In this document: positions 26,001 to 37,617 of the stretch, one piece after another
How positions within the stretch are numbered: the stretch's first letter is position 1
Layout: every line of letters begins with the position of its first letter
Assembly (NCBI RefSeq): GCF_008728515.1
Contig: NC_044989.1
Coordinates: 81,724,147-81,788,146, forward strand
Direction of reading: 5' to 3'
Length of the DNA: 64,000 bases
Source of the DNA: Papio anubis
Taxonomy: Eukaryota; Chordata; Mammalia; Primates; Cercopithecidae
Translations under genes and position numbers: made by a program
The notes under the pieces: model-generated
Told to the model about the DNA's origin: nothing
The model's database searches: none
Seen by the model: the letters and a program-made list of their open reading frames with translations, nothing else

Positions 26001-26985
26001 CACCCTTGTGGCAATGAGCACACTAGGTACCCAGATTGTGATTTCCAATTTAATTTTCTAATTAAAGAAACCAGGCCTTCTTGGAGAAATGACTAATTTT
26101 AAAACTGGGGCACAAAATACACAAGATGAGCCTGAAGCATCTTAGAGTTCCATAAGCAAAGATTTGCTCAAAAAGCAAGCAAAAATAACCCAAATCTCAC
26201 AATGATAGAGATATGTTAAGAGGACGCAAATTTCAACTGAAAATCTCTCAGTGACCAAAGTTAGAACAATTTGACCTACAATGTAAATAAAATATTATTA
26301 GATTAAAACACAAAGTATTTTTATATATATATATATATCTGTGAGTCCATACTGATGTAAATAAATAATTGAATACATAAACAAATGGGGAAAATTTGAA
26401 AAATCTCCCAAGCATAAAAATTTCAAATAATTTATATAGTCTGCCTTCAGAGATGTGCAGCATAATTCATGCCCTTCAGTGTGGGCTGTGCATATTGACT
26501 TCGTTCCCAAGAGTATAGTATAAAAGCAGGGAGGGAAGGGAATTTTATAGTGGAGACAGTTGAAAAACACTTCCTCAGCCAAGTAATCAAGGTTAACACC
26601 CACAGTCTCAAGACGTGTTGACAGTGTGTATTCTTGGTGCGATGCAGTGAAAGAGTGTTTTACTTCTGTGGTCTTTCTCCTAAAAATACATTACCATAGA
26701 ATAATATGAGAAAAACATCAGACAAATTCCAGTTGAAGGACAATTTGCCAAATTCTTGATCAGAACTCCTTAAACTTTCAAGGTGATCAAAAGTAAGAAA
26801 AGACTAAGACACCGTGACAGTCCTGAGTAGCCTGAAAGTACATGATTATTGATCAATTTCTAATGATTGTAACAAGTAAATCACATTAGCATAACATAGG
26901 GAAAACTGGATATAAATATATAACTCTGTACTCTTTTTTTCTGTAAATCTAAAAGTGTTCTTAAAAAGTTTATTAAAAATAAATA
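23036..26985 (+). mobile_element. Old L1M LINE, sense, 5'-truncated, with long 3' UTR
   Basis: Starts inside the ORF2 reverse-transcriptase domain. A short frame at 23579-23767 reads LIYVENPKEST, and the DNA just before it encodes FVDD, the counterpart of the L1 catalytic FADD. ORF2 decays through 25080. The rest is an L1MC/L1ME-like 3' UTR with TGTGAGTCCATACTGATG, GTGGGCTGTGCATATTGACT, GAGAAAAACATCAGACAAAT and the terminal TTTCTGTAAATCTAAAAGTG. No intact frame. It may be more than one copy, though the landmark order is consistent with one. Confidence 0.78.
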
Positions 26986-27229
26986 TTATTAAGAAAAATA
27001 TTATCAAAATTACCCAACCAAAAATATAACCTAGTTTTAATAACTGAAAACTTTTCCTGTTGAAATTTAAAAATTACAGAAACATTTTTAAAGCTTGAGC
27101 TGTTGGTGAAGGGAAGATTATTAAAGCATGAAAATTTCACAAAATTTTATACAGGTAGACAGAGATATGTAAAATGACTTTTAAAATAATATTAGTTATA
27201 TAGAGAAAAAATAAAGACTATCTATACTG

Positions 27230-27650
27230 CATCAGTTTTCTAGTGATAGATAATAAATTACCCTTAACTTTGGTGAGTTAAAATAACCCACAGTTATTAT
27301 CTCAGTTTCCGTGGGTCAGAAGTCTGGACAAGGCTTACCCCAGCTTGGGTTTTTTCAATAGCAGAAATCGATGTGTCAGCTGGGCAATCTAAACACTTGA
27401 CTAGGGAGAATTCACTTCTAAGATCATTTGTTTGTTGACATTATTGTAGGTTGTTAGAGTAAGAGTCTCATTCTCTCACTAAATGTTTGAGGCTTCTCTT
27501 AGCTGCTTGCCGTTAAGCCTCACAAATAAGACCACTTGCTTCATCAAAGTGTGCAGGTCAGAAAGCAAGAGAGTCTGCTAACAAGGTGAAAATTACAATC
27601 TTTTGGAACCTCATTGCATTGTGACACCCTATCACTTTTACTGTATTATC
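27230..27650 (-). mobile_element. ERVL-type LTR-like repeat, antisense
   Basis: Reversed LTR 3' part with GGTCAGAAGTCTGGACAAGG, GATGTGTCAGCTGGGC, GTCAGAAAGCAAGAGAGTCT and CCCTATCACTTTTACTGTA. Same family and orientation as 16180-17413 and 17825-18967. Its 5' end is absent. Confidence 0.65.
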
Positions 27651-27668
27651 TTTTTTAGAGGCAAGTTA

Positions 27669-28000
27669 CAGTAAGTCTTCTCTTAATATCATTGATAAAT
27701 TATTGGAAACTACAGCTGTAAGTAAAACGATGTGTAATGAAACAAATATTATCATAGGCTAATTTATGTAAACAAGAGTTAAATTCCTATGACATATTTC
27801 TTGTCACATAAAAAGGTCGCCAAACTTCTAAATAAAGACCCCAAATGTTCCTCATATGAAACATTGAAATAAATGTGAGCTATACTTACATTTAAGAAAA
27901 ATTAACAAAAACAAGTAAAATATTTGTTTACCCAATATTTGGTGGATGGGTGAGTGACAGGGGTCATAGTGATAGTGGGTTTAATCAAGGAATAAATGTA
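27669..28000 (+). mobile_element. Tigger-like/MER44-type DNA transposon, truncated
   Basis: Starts CAGTAAGTCTTCTCTTAAT and continues with TTGGAAACTACAGCTGTAAG, CATAGGCTAATTTATGTAAA and TAAATGTGAGCTATACTTAC, a sequence I recognise as a Tigger-related repeat. Only one terminus is visible; the other side is replaced by an antisense L1 at about 28000. No transposase frame. Confidence 0.5.
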
Positions 28001-30316
28001 ATTTATTTTCTTCTGCTGCCTTTGGGGTTAGTTTGTTCTTGCTTTTTTTAGTTTCTCTAAATATGATGTTAGATCATTAATTTGAGATATTTCTAACTGT
28101 TTGAGGTAGGTATTTAGTGCTGTAAACTTTCTTCTTATCACTGCTCTTGCTGCATCCCAGAGATTTTGGTATGCTGTGTCTATGTATTTGAAACAACTTT
28201 TTTATTTCTTCCTTAATTTTATTGTTTACCCAAAGTCATCCAGGAGCAAGTTGTTGAATTTCCATGTCACTGTGTGATTTCGAGAGAATCTCTTGGTATT
28301 TATTTCTATTTTTATTTCACTGTCATCCAACAGTACCAAGGTAATCATATTTTGGTATTATTTCAATTTTTTGGAATTTATTGAGGTTTGCTTTATTGCC
28401 AAGCATGCAGTCAATCTTGGAGTATGTCCTATATGCAGGTGAGAAGAATGTATATTATGTAGTTGATGGGTGGCGTGTTCTCTAGGTGTCTATTAGGTCC
28501 AATTGGTTATGTTGAGTTTAAGTTTAGAATTTCAATGATCTGTCTAATGCTGACAGAGGGTGTTGAAGTCCCCCACTGTTATTGTATGGCTAAGTCTTCC
28601 ACTAGTCTAGCAGTACATGTTTTATGAATCTGGGTACTCCAGAGTTGAGTGTGTATGTATTTAGTATGGTTAAATCTTCTAGTTGAATTGAATCCTTTAT
28701 TATTATGTAATGTCCTTTTTTGTCCTTCTTGATCTTTGTTGGTCATCATCTGTTTTATCTGATGTAAGAATAGTAACCTCTGCTCTTTTGTGTTTTCCCT
28801 TTGGGTAGTAGGTCTTTCTCCAACCCCTTACTTTGAGCCTATGGATGTCATTATATGTGAGATGGGTCTCTTGAAGACAGCAGATGGGTAGGGTTATTAT
28901 TATTATTATTCATCTTGCCACTCTGGGTCTTTTAAGTGGGCATTTAGATCATTTACATTCAAAGTTAATGTTGATAAGTGAGGTTTTGATCCTATTGTAA
29001 AGCTGTTAGCTGTTCGCTTTGTAGTTTCTATTGTGTGATTTCTTTATATGGTATGTGGGCCATGTACTTAAGTGTGTTTTTGTGGTAGCAGGTATTGTTC
29101 TTTCATTTCCATGTTTACCAACTCTCTTTAAAAAAAAAAAATCTCTTATACGGCTGGTCTAGTGGTGATAAATTTCTATAGCACTTTCTTATCTAGAAAA
29201 GGTTTTATTTCTCCTCCACTTATGAAGCTTAGTTTGGCTGGATATGAAATTATTAGTTGGAATTACTTTTCTTTAAGAAAGCTGAAAATAGGCCCTAAAT
29301 CTCTCCTGGCTTGTAAGGTTTCTTCTGGGAAGTCCACTGTTAGATTGATGAGGATCACTTTGTATGGGATTGGACCTTTTTCTCTTGCTGCCTTTAAGGT
29401 TTTTTTGTTTTTGTTTTTGTTTTAACGTTGATCTCAGACAGGCTGGTGCCTCAGTGATGTTTGTTTTGAATAGTATCTCACAAGTGTTCTCTGTATTTCT
29501 CATATCTAGATGTCCTCTCTCTGGCAAGATCAGAAAATTGTCTTGATTTTTTCCCTTAAATATGTTTCCAAGTTGCTTACTTTCCCTTCCTCTATCTCAA
29601 GAATGCCAATAATTCATATGTTTGGCCACTTTATATAATCTCATATTTCTTGAAGTATTGTTCATTAAAATTTTTTTTTTCTTTATTTTTGTTTCACTGT
29701 GGATAGTTTGAAAGACACATTTTCAGCTCTAAAATTCTTTGTTCTGCTTGGTCCAGTCTAATGATAAAGCTTTCAATTGTATTTTAATATTTCTTAAATG
29801 AGTTTTTCAATTCCAGAAGCTCTGATGGATTTATTTTTACTATGTTTGTCTCTTCCTTCATTTCCTAAATTTCTCTAGAAGTTTTATTGTGTTGATTTCC
29901 AACCTTGTCTTGCATCTCATTGAGTTTATTTTCAAATCATACTTTGACTTATTTATCTGTCTTTTCTGAGTTTCCATTTTGGATAGGAACTATTGCTGGA
30001 GAACTAGTACAATCCTTTAGAAGTGTGGCTACATTCAGATTTTTCATGGTGCCAGAATTCTTGTTGTGGTTCCTTCTCATTTATTATTTTTGTAATTATT
30101 TTCATACAGGTAGAATATTTTTTTCTTCCTTTCTTTGTAATCTTTCTTTTTTCACTTTTCCTTCTCTCCCTCCCTATGGTGTGCGACCATAGAGAATGCA
30201 AGATAGGGTATTTGGCTTTGCTTCTACAGCCCTATGAACTTTAGTTGGCAGGTTTTATATTGGGTTGTTTGATCTACAAGCCAGTAGATAGCACTTATAG
30301 GTAAGAACTGACTGTG

Positions 30317-30610
30317 GGCCTGGCGCGGTGGCTCATGCCTGTAATCCCAGCACTTTGAGAGGCTGAGGTGAGTGGATCACGAGGTCAGGAGATCGAGACC
30401 ATGGTGAAACCCCGTCTCTACTAAAAATACAAAAAAATAGCCAGCCGTGGTGGCGGGTACCTGTAGTCCTGGCTACTCAGGAGGCTGAGGCAGGAGAATG
30501 GTGTGAACCCGGGATGTGGAACTTGCAGTGAGCTGAGATCGCACCACTGTACTCCAGACTGGATGACAGAGCAAGACTCTGTCTCAAAAAAAAAAAAGAA
30601 AAAAGAAAGA
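30317..30610 (+). mobile_element. Alu, sense, full-length, nested in L1
   Basis: Starts GGCCTGGCGCGGTGGCTCAT, with both monomers present, and ends in an A-rich tail. Target duplication is clear: AACTGACTGTGG before and AGCTGACTGTGG after, with one mismatch. The right monomer reads GATCGCACCACTG, the ordinary Alu form. Inserted in the antisense L1 5' region. Confidence 0.96.
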
Positions 30611-30818
30611 GCTGACTGTGGCCAACGTTGCCGAGTATATACTTGATTTTTTTTTTTTTTTTTTTTTTACTGGTAGAAGCTCTTTGTTGCCTCAGGGAAT
30701 GGTCCATCTCAGCCCCAGTGGCAGAAACCACGATGGGTGGTGTTGGCCTGGTATGTCCACCTACAGGTCTCAGATGCCAGGCATAAGCACCAACACCACA
30801 GGAGAATCCAGTGGGCAG

Positions 30819-31200
30819 CCATCTAGACATGTGCCTAGGCATGGAGCTGGAAAACTCACTTGGCCCTAAGTTCTCTACATGGGGTTTTAGGGCAGACTAA
30901 ACTCTTAATCCTAGATACTGGGTGCTCTAGATGCCTGGAGATCTGCCTGGGCATGAGGTGGAGAGAACCTCCCTGCCCCAGAATCTCCTCACAGGAAGTA
31001 TGGGGTGGCTGAGACTGCTGATCCAGTTGAGCTGGGGCTCCAAATGCCTGACAATATTCCTGGTTGCAGAGCACAGAGGGACTCCCTGTATCAGAATCTT
31101 TGTATATGGAGGGATGGGGGAACTCAAGCTGTTGAACCAGGCAAGCAGGTGTTCTGAATGCCTGAAGATCTATCTGCCTGGGCATGTATCAGAGAAGGAA
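30819..31200 (-). repeat. About 3.4 tandem units of roughly 113 bp in the L1 5' region
   Basis: Unit starts are visible at 30924 (GCTCTAGATGCCTGGAG), 31037 (GCTCCAAATGCCTGAC) and 31151 (GTTCTGAATGCCTGAAG). A more decayed unit begins near 30819 (ATCTAGACATGTGCCTAGG). Spacing is 113 and 114 bases between the clearest starts. Each unit continues with a GCATG or GCAGAG block and a CAGAATCT block. Units differ substantially, so the array is old. Confidence 0.75.
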
Positions 31201-31207
31201 GAACTGA

Positions 31208-31275
31208 CTTCTTAGTAATATTGAGACCTTCTAATCTTGAACACATTATAGCTCTCCATTTAGTTAGGGTTTTTA
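31208..31275 (-). mobile_element. Short L1 ORF2-like remnant, antisense
   Basis: AGTAATATTGAGACC followed by CTCTCCATTTAGTTAGGG resembles the reversed ORF2 region normally reading AATATTGATTCTTCC and TTCCATTTGTTTG. Too short to place in a subfamily. Possibly a displaced part of the neighbouring L1. Confidence 0.4.
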
Positions 31276-32028
31276 GAAATTTGCCTGTTTCAGGAAAACT
31301 CCCTCTAATCATGATTTTCCTCTGCCCTCACACCACAGCAATAATTATCACAGAAGAATATTTCTATGACCAAAGGTATGAGGACTTTTCCCCACACACT
31401 AAGGAGTAGACATCAGCTGCATGTCCTGACACTATCTTCTTGGGGATAGTGTCAGATCCCACAGGTTGAGAGTTCAGTCCCCAAGACTGTCCCCTAACCC
31501 CCAAGACACCAGTTGCAAGTCCAGGCCTCTGGAACTTCTGACCAACTGGCTTTGAGTTGAGGTTCCCACAACACCCTCTTTGGGTTCAATTAATTTGCTG
31601 AAGCAACTCAGAGATATCAGGGAAGCATATTTAATGGCCTATTATAAAGGATATTGCAAAGGACACAGATAAATAAATGTACAGGGCAAGGTATAATAGA
31701 AGAGTCACAGAGCTTCCATGCCCTCCTAGGGTACCCCACTCCCCAGGAACCTCCATGTGTTTATTAAATGTGGAGTCCTGGAACTCTTCAAACACAGTCT
31801 TCCTGAGTTTTTATGGTAGCATTCTTTCCTTCAGAGGATGAGGCAGGACCCACTCAGGGAAGAGCCCTAAGACTCACATTCAGGAAAGAAGGAGAAGATT
31901 AGGGTCCTGCTTTGGGGCAGGTAAAAGGAAGGCAGGTGAGAGATTCTTTTTCTTGAGGACTAACATACCCAATATTATAACAAAGGACTGTAATGAGGGC
32001 TGTGTGTGCTATAAACTAAAAACCACAG
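31276..32028 (-). mobile_element. Probable old LTR, antisense
   Basis: The sequence around 31590-31710 (GAAGCAACTCAGAGATATCA, TATTATAAAGGATATTGCAA, AGGACACAGATAAATAAATG) and 31720-31830 (CTCCATGTGTTTATTAAATG, GAGTTTTTATGGTAGCATTC) matches a common mammalian LTR family read in reverse. I know the motif order but not a secure name. Limits are approximate; 31276-31430 may be unrelated flank. Confidence 0.45.
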
Positions 32029-32031
32029 GAA

Positions 32032-32062
<31 letters not shown>

Positions 32063-32063
32063 T
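32029..32063. repeat. A-run followed by (TA)n
   Basis: Twelve A bases followed by an uninterrupted TA dinucleotide run to about 32063. Confidence 0.95.
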
Positions 32064-33640
32064 TTATGTTTATAAACACCACATTGCATCAGCAATGTTT
32101 TATAGTTCTTAGTGTAGAAACCTTTTATATATTGTATTTTTATGCATTAGATTTACATGTTTTTGACATTTCACCAGTTATATCTTTTATCTTCTAATGT
32201 TTGTTGCTATTATATAGAAATAAAATTGATTTTATTTTTGACCATGTAGCCAGTAATCTTGGTGAATTCTTAGTTCTTATTTGTTAGTTTATTAAGGATT
32301 TCTTTATCAACAATCATATCTTCTGTTAATAAAAATAGTTTTCTTTTTCTTTCCAAACTTTCTGAAATGTATTTATTTATTTTGTTCATTACTATTCAGT
32401 GCAAAGTTACATACAAGTGGTGAGAATATACAGTTAAGCTTTGAACTTATGAAGAACCATTTAATATATTAACCATGGCATTAGCTGTAGATATTTTCAA
32501 AATTTCTTTTATCATATTGACACATTTCCCTGTATTTATAGTTTTCTGTTTTCAATCACAGATAAATATTGAAGTTTGTGAAATAATTTTTCTGCATTCA
32601 TTGAGATGATATATTTTTCCTTATTTATATTCAATGTGGAAAATTATTCTACTTGATTTTATAAATTAAATCAATTTTGCATTTTTGAAGCAAACCCCAC
32701 TTAATACTGTTATTTTATTTAGTATTGAATAGTACACATTATAGTCGTATTAAATAAGTTCACATGGGTTTTGAGGGTTGAGTGTGTATGCGTGTGTGTG
32801 TGTCTATGTGTGTGTGTGAATATTTGGATGACAAATTTGACTTATTTAGGTATGGCTATTCTGAATCAGCATGTTAAATTGTTTTTTTTTCAAGGAAATT
32901 TTTGCATTTTGGCGTAGTGTCATTTATGATATCCTGTTGTCTCCCTTTTATTATCTGGAGGATGATCAATATTAATAGTTTATCCTTCGTTTCTGTAATT
33001 GTTAATTTTGCTCTGTGTTTCTTTTTCTCTATCTCTCTGTCTCTCTCAGTATGTCTTGTTAGTATGTCTTCTAAAAGGATATGCTATTTCACTTGCTTTA
33101 CTTTAGAATTATTGCAATATTTTCTTTTTCATTTATTCTGCTCATCTTTATAATTTGTTCTATTTTAATTATATTGAATTTAAATTACTCAACTTTTTAA
33201 TGATAGAAAAGTTTTACTTTTTTCCTTCTCATATAAGCATTTATATCATAGATTTTGCTCTAATCACTGCATTCCACAAATGTATATGTTATAATTTTAT
33301 CATTTGATTAAAAATATTTTAGAATGGCCCACATGACAGATTTATGTCATGACTACTTACCAGTGTGTGATAAACTTTTCAAATTTGTGGGGTTTTCAAG
33401 ATACTTTATATTACAATTATTAATTTAATACCATTCTTTTCAAAGCGTATGCTTTGTAACATTTCTATCTTTGATATTGATTTATTTTTAAGCTAACTGC
33501 TTATTTATACCTATCCTATTCTGTCTATGAAATTGTGCTTTTTCTCTCAAGAGACTCTTGTAAGAAATTTTTATTATGTTTGCTTGGAATTTGCATTAGG
33601 TTTGAAGCTAAAAATATTTGTTTAAAAGTCAAAAGTAGAG
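32064..33640 (-). mobile_element. Ancient L1M LINE ORF2, antisense
   Basis: Very diverged but ordered L1 ORF2 landmarks are visible on the minus strand: TCTGCATTCATTGAGATGAT (32590), TGCATTTTTGAAGCAAACCC (32678), the CTCTATCTCTCTGTC region (33030) and the endonuclease-side AATCACTGCATTCCACAAAT (33260). A TG/CG-rich simple repeat sits inside at 32782-32819. No coding capacity remains. Confidence 0.65.
32782..32819. repeat. (TG)n simple repeat
   Basis: Interrupted TG dinucleotide run inside the ancient antisense L1. Confidence 0.9.
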
Positions 33641-34714
33641 ATTTCATCTCTAGACTGGTGCAGATTCCAGCTTGGCCATGTCTTTGTCTAGAAATCTAAA
33701 ACCCCCTCTTCCAGTTCTAATTCTTTTTAAGATATGCTATTTTTTTTAAGGCTATCCCTAATTCTAAATATATGGCATAAAAATGTTGTGAATCTCTTCT
33801 ATCTTACTTGATGGATGGGTGAGAAAATGTTGGTGGTAATATAAGAATATAAGAATGAGACTGGCAAAGTGATTCAATATTCAGCCATTCCAACAAGCCC
33901 CTATTACAGCTACCATTCTCCCTCTCCCTCTCTCTCTTTGTGCTGCCATTTTAAGGATTCTACTATGCTGCTAGGCAGATATAGAGACACTGTCTCCTGT
34001 ACTACAATTGTCACTTCTGAGTACTGAACTCTGGCTTCCTGGACATACTTTATCCATAAATAGGTAGAAATTTCTCATCCACACAGTCTATCTCCTGTAT
34101 CATTTGTTTTTATGAGTTTATTTTATTATCATTTTATAATATCCTTAGAGCAAAGAGAAATAGACACTGTAGGTTTGACTAACCACCTTGAACTCACTAC
34201 CTCTTCAGTGTCATTTTCTTATTTTAAACTGATATCATGGCCAATAAAAATGTTGACCTTTTATATCAGAACTTTTCAAATAAATCTTTCTTCCCAATTT
34301 TGTATGGCTGCTTTGTAAAACCCAAGTCAGAAATGTTTTATATATAATTTGGTTAGATTAAATTTCATGACCCTCTTGTTAACCTTTTAAAGTGTTTTTG
34401 ACTCTATTTTGTCATCCGAAATATCACAGCTCTCTCCTGCCAGTGTGCCATCTGTGATGACATATGGTGATTTTACTTCTACAGCACAATTTGAAAAGGA
34501 TCATTGCATCACTGTCAGCCTGAATCCTAAGTTAGATAACTAACCTGAGGCCCCTTTCCAGGTGCAAAGGCAAATTGTTTTTGGGCCTTTGAAAATTGTT
34601 TCCCTGATACAACTAAAGTTATTTGCTGAAAAGGAAAGAAAGTAAAATTTAAAGATAAAATAAATGTCTGGAATTGTAAATGCATTATGTCTATCAAATT
34701 TCAAAAATGTAAAG
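33641..34714. other. Unassigned sequence
   Basis: Contains a short CT-rich patch near 33922-33938. No gene or repeat recognised. Confidence 0.5.
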
Positions 34715-34858
34715 TTATAATATTTTCCTATTAAGGACAGAGATACTGAAGCAAAAGGCATTTACATCACTGGGTTACACAACCAGCAACTGAGGACAAC
34801 TTGAACTCACAGCTGATGTCTCCAAAACTCGTGCTCTTTCCACTGCTACCTGCATAGC
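34715..34858 (+). mobile_element. MIR SINE, sense
   Basis: Decayed MIR with its usual order: ACAGAGATACTGAAGCAAAA, GGGTTACACAACCAGCAACT, TTGAACTCACAGCTGATGTC and CTCGTGCTCTTTCCACTGC. MIR is an ancient mammalian tRNA-derived SINE. Confidence 0.75.
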
Positions 34859-35490
34859 TTTTTAAAAATTTGTTTCATTTTAGATTCAGGGGTACATGTA
34901 TATGTTTGTCACAAGAGTGTGTTATATACTGGGGGGGACTGGACTTCTAGTGTACCCATTACTCAAGTAGTGAATACTCTACCTCATAGGTAAGTCTTAC
35001 CCCTGTTCCCTTCTCCTCCATTTTGGAGTCCCCAGTGTCTATTATTTCCATCTTTATGTATGACCATTGTTTCGCTCTCACTTTTGATTGAGAAAATGTG
35101 GTATTTGCCTTTCTGTTTCTGAGTTAATTCACTTAGGATAATGGCCTCCAGCTCCACCCATGTTGCTGCAAAGGACATGATTTCTTTCTTTTTATGGCTG
35201 TGTAATATTCCATGGTGTACATAAACCACATTCTCTTTTATCCAATGAACTACTGATGGATACTTAGGTAGGTTCCATGACTTTGCTATTGTAAATAGTG
35301 CTATAATACACATATGAGTGCAGGTGTCTTTTTAAGGTAATGATTTGTTTTCCTTTGGGTAAACACCCAGTAGTGGGATTTCTGGGTCAGACGATAGTTC
35401 TATTTTTATTTCTTTGAGATATCACCATACTGTTTTTCATAGAGAATGAACTAATTTACATTCTTACCAACAGTGTATAAACATTCACAG
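34859..35490 (-). mobile_element. L1P-type LINE 3' end, antisense, 5'-truncated
   Basis: Reversed 3' UTR and end of ORF2. The minus-strand frame 34984-35313 reads NLPKYPSVVHWIKENVVYVH and MSFAATWVELEAIILSELTQ, the C-terminal part of L1 ORF2. Nucleotide landmarks are ATGGCCTCCAGCTCCACCC and AATATTCCATGGTGTAC. Diverged enough for L1PB or L1PA over 10. Confidence 0.9.
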
Positions 35491-35940
35491 GCTCATTTTG
35501 TTGTAATAGGAAGCTAAACAATAAAATAAAATTATCAGAGCTCAGCAATTCCAGTTCTTCCTATATTCCAATCTTGGACTCCAGCTTTACAAGAAGTGTT
35601 TCAGTCTACCTTAGTTTGATGTTTCTTCAGAAAAGACTGTGTTTGCTACAATTAGCAAGGAACGAGATTTCTGGTTTAGTTCAATTGCACAAAGATATCA
35701 AATGTCACTGCTGTTCTCTTTACTGAGAAAAAACAATAACTGCTAAGATCCTAGGCATTTCATCTATATTCCAATCGGTGAGAAAGAGAGTGCCAAATTG
35801 CAGAAAGCATGTCATGTTTTACTGTGCTTTCTTTTAAGAAGCTTTCCACCATCGATTAGAACTATATGAAGTGATCATCTATGAATAAGGTATGTGAGGA
35901 AATACTGTTTTTAATACCACTTGATTCACCTTCTCATCTA
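35491..35940. other. Unassigned sequence
   Basis: Nothing recognised. Confidence 0.45.
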
Positions 35941-37020
35941 CTAGCTCATCTTGAAGACAATTATCTTAATGCTACTAAGTATATGTTTATTTTTGTATAG
36001 CTCACTCTAAAATTCATGCTATTATTAGGTATACATGTATTTTAATTTAAATACATTGTGTGCTTTATTCTGTTTCTTACTTAAACAACATAGAGTATGT
36101 TTGTGAGATGCATCTATTTTCCAATGTGTATATGTAGTCCAATATTCTAATCATTGAGTAGAAACTCCATGATGTTCGTCCAATATATGTTGCATTCAAA
36201 ATCCCCCATCATTGCAGCAGAACCAAACTGTGTACCTATCTTTGTGCATGTACACTTATGGGCCTGTGTAAGAAATTCTTTGGGATACACATACAGACAC
36301 AGAATATCTAGTTTGACTAATTAGTGCCATATTTCTCTCCAGAATGGTGATGCCAATTTTTTTACTTCCCAAACTTCATGTATGGGAATTACATCACTGT
36401 CACATATTCTACATCACTGTCACAAGTTCATAATATCAAGTTTCTAAATTATACTAAATTACAATTTTATATTGTATGAATTATATTTACAAGTTTACAT
36501 AAAATATAATCTTTGTATTAAATAAAGTTTAATAGCCATAATAGCGTTTTGCTATTTTAAGTCCAGTGTCCCTGATAACATTATTTTTGACCTCCTCTTC
36601 ATGTGTTCTTTAACGTTTTTATTATGTTTTCCTATATCTGAAGGTTTCGAGTTTTGCTCACCATTGTTTGTCAATGACATTATTTCCTTTTCTTTTTGAT
36701 TTGTAGAAGATCTTCATATTTTTAGATGTTTCTCTATGTCAGATTTAGACATGTAAATTTATTCTCTGGAACTGTTTTCCATATACTACTTTCATTAAAT
36801 GAAAAAACTTAATTTTAACAACCACCACTAAATCATTTAATGAAATAACTTATTGGTAATAGTATCACTTCCATTTATTTTTTATTTCCAAATTTAGGTT
36901 GAATTTTTATTGAAAACATCTTTCTCTATCTTTCTTGTATCCAGTGACTAGATTCCCCCTGCAATCCTTGTTTATGGTTCCTTTCACCCTGTAAAAAACA
37001 CATCACTTCAATATCTGGTT
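35941..37020 (-). mobile_element. Ancient L1M 3' ORF2 relic, antisense
   Basis: Ordered but weak landmarks of reversed L1M: GTTTGTGAGATGCATCTATT (36100), GAGTAGAAACTCCATGATG (36157), TTTCTCTCCAGAATGGTGAT (36330) and GATTTGTAGAAGATCTTC (36699). Insertions and deletions are many. Recognised by landmark order only. Confidence 0.5.
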
Positions 37021-37059
37021 CTATCATCAAATCTTTTTTTCTAAATTTGATTCTCTGTC

Positions 37060-37245
37060 CCTCATATTCGGGATCTTGTGATTACATTAGACTGACCTTA
37101 ACAATCCAGGATAATCTCCCATTTCAAGATCCTTAACTTAGTAAAATCTGCAAATTCCCTTTTACAATGTGAGGAAGATATCATATTCACAGATTCCAGA
37201 TATTAGGAAATATTTTGAGAGTCATTGTTTAAACTACCACATGTT
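37060..37245 (-). mobile_element. ERVL-type LTR 5' part, antisense
   Basis: GATCTTGTGATTACATTAGA, AATCCAGGATAATCTCCCAT, CAAGATCCTTAACTTAGT and CATATTCACAGATTCCAG are the reversed 5' half of an ERVL-like LTR related to the copies at 16180 and 17825. Confidence 0.65.
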
Positions 37246-37304
37246 CAAAAGAAAATGGAAAAAGATGTATCATATAATGCGTCATCATAAGAAAGCTAAA
37301 GTTG

Positions 37305-37576
37305 ACTCAAGCCTGTAATCCCAGCACTTTGGTAGGCCGAGACAGGCGGATCACGAGATCAGGAGATGGAGACCATCCTAGCTAACACGGTGAAACCCCG
37401 TCTCTACTGAAAAAAATACAAAAAACTAGCCGGGCGAGGTGGCGGGGGCCTGTAGTCCCAGCTACTCGGGAGGCTGAGGCAGAAGACTGGTGTAAACCTG
37501 GCAGGCGGAGCTTGCAGTGAGCTAAGATCCGGCCACTGCGCTCCAGCCTGGGAGACAGAGCCAGACTCCGTCTCGG

Positions 37577-37605
<29 letters not shown>
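37305..37605 (+). mobile_element. AluY-type, sense, slightly 5'-truncated
   Basis: Begins CTCAAGCCTGTAATCCCAG, lacking the first ~15 Alu bases, and ends in about 29 A bases. A precise target duplication AAAGCTAAAGTTGA occurs before (from 37293) and after (from 37604). The right monomer reads GATCCGGCCACTGC instead of the human consensus GATCGCGCCACTGC, a form I associate with Old World monkey AluYR subfamilies. It is the youngest-looking Alu in the window. Confidence 0.96.
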
Positions 37606-37610
<5 letters not shown>

Positions 37611-37617
37611 AAGTTGA

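Larger units (their letters stand above)
28001..31207 (-). mobile_element. L1 (L1PB/L1MA-age), antisense, 5' two-thirds only
   Basis: Minus-strand L1 starting at the left in the ORF2 endonuclease region (TCTTGCTGCATCCCAGAGAT). It runs through ORF1 (about 29150-29900) to a GC-richer 5' untranslated region at 30620-31205. Everything downstream in the element (reverse transcriptase and 3' UTR) is missing at the left edge, an unusual polarity because L1 normally loses its 5' end. A sense Alu is nested at 30317-30610 and the 5' region holds about 113-bp tandem units. Open frames here are antisense shadows. Confidence 0.75.

Noticed and set aside
30477..30842. Minus-strand open frame of 121 codons
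   Set aside because: Reads through a sense Alu in reverse and into L1 5' region; a typical Alu-derived spurious frame.
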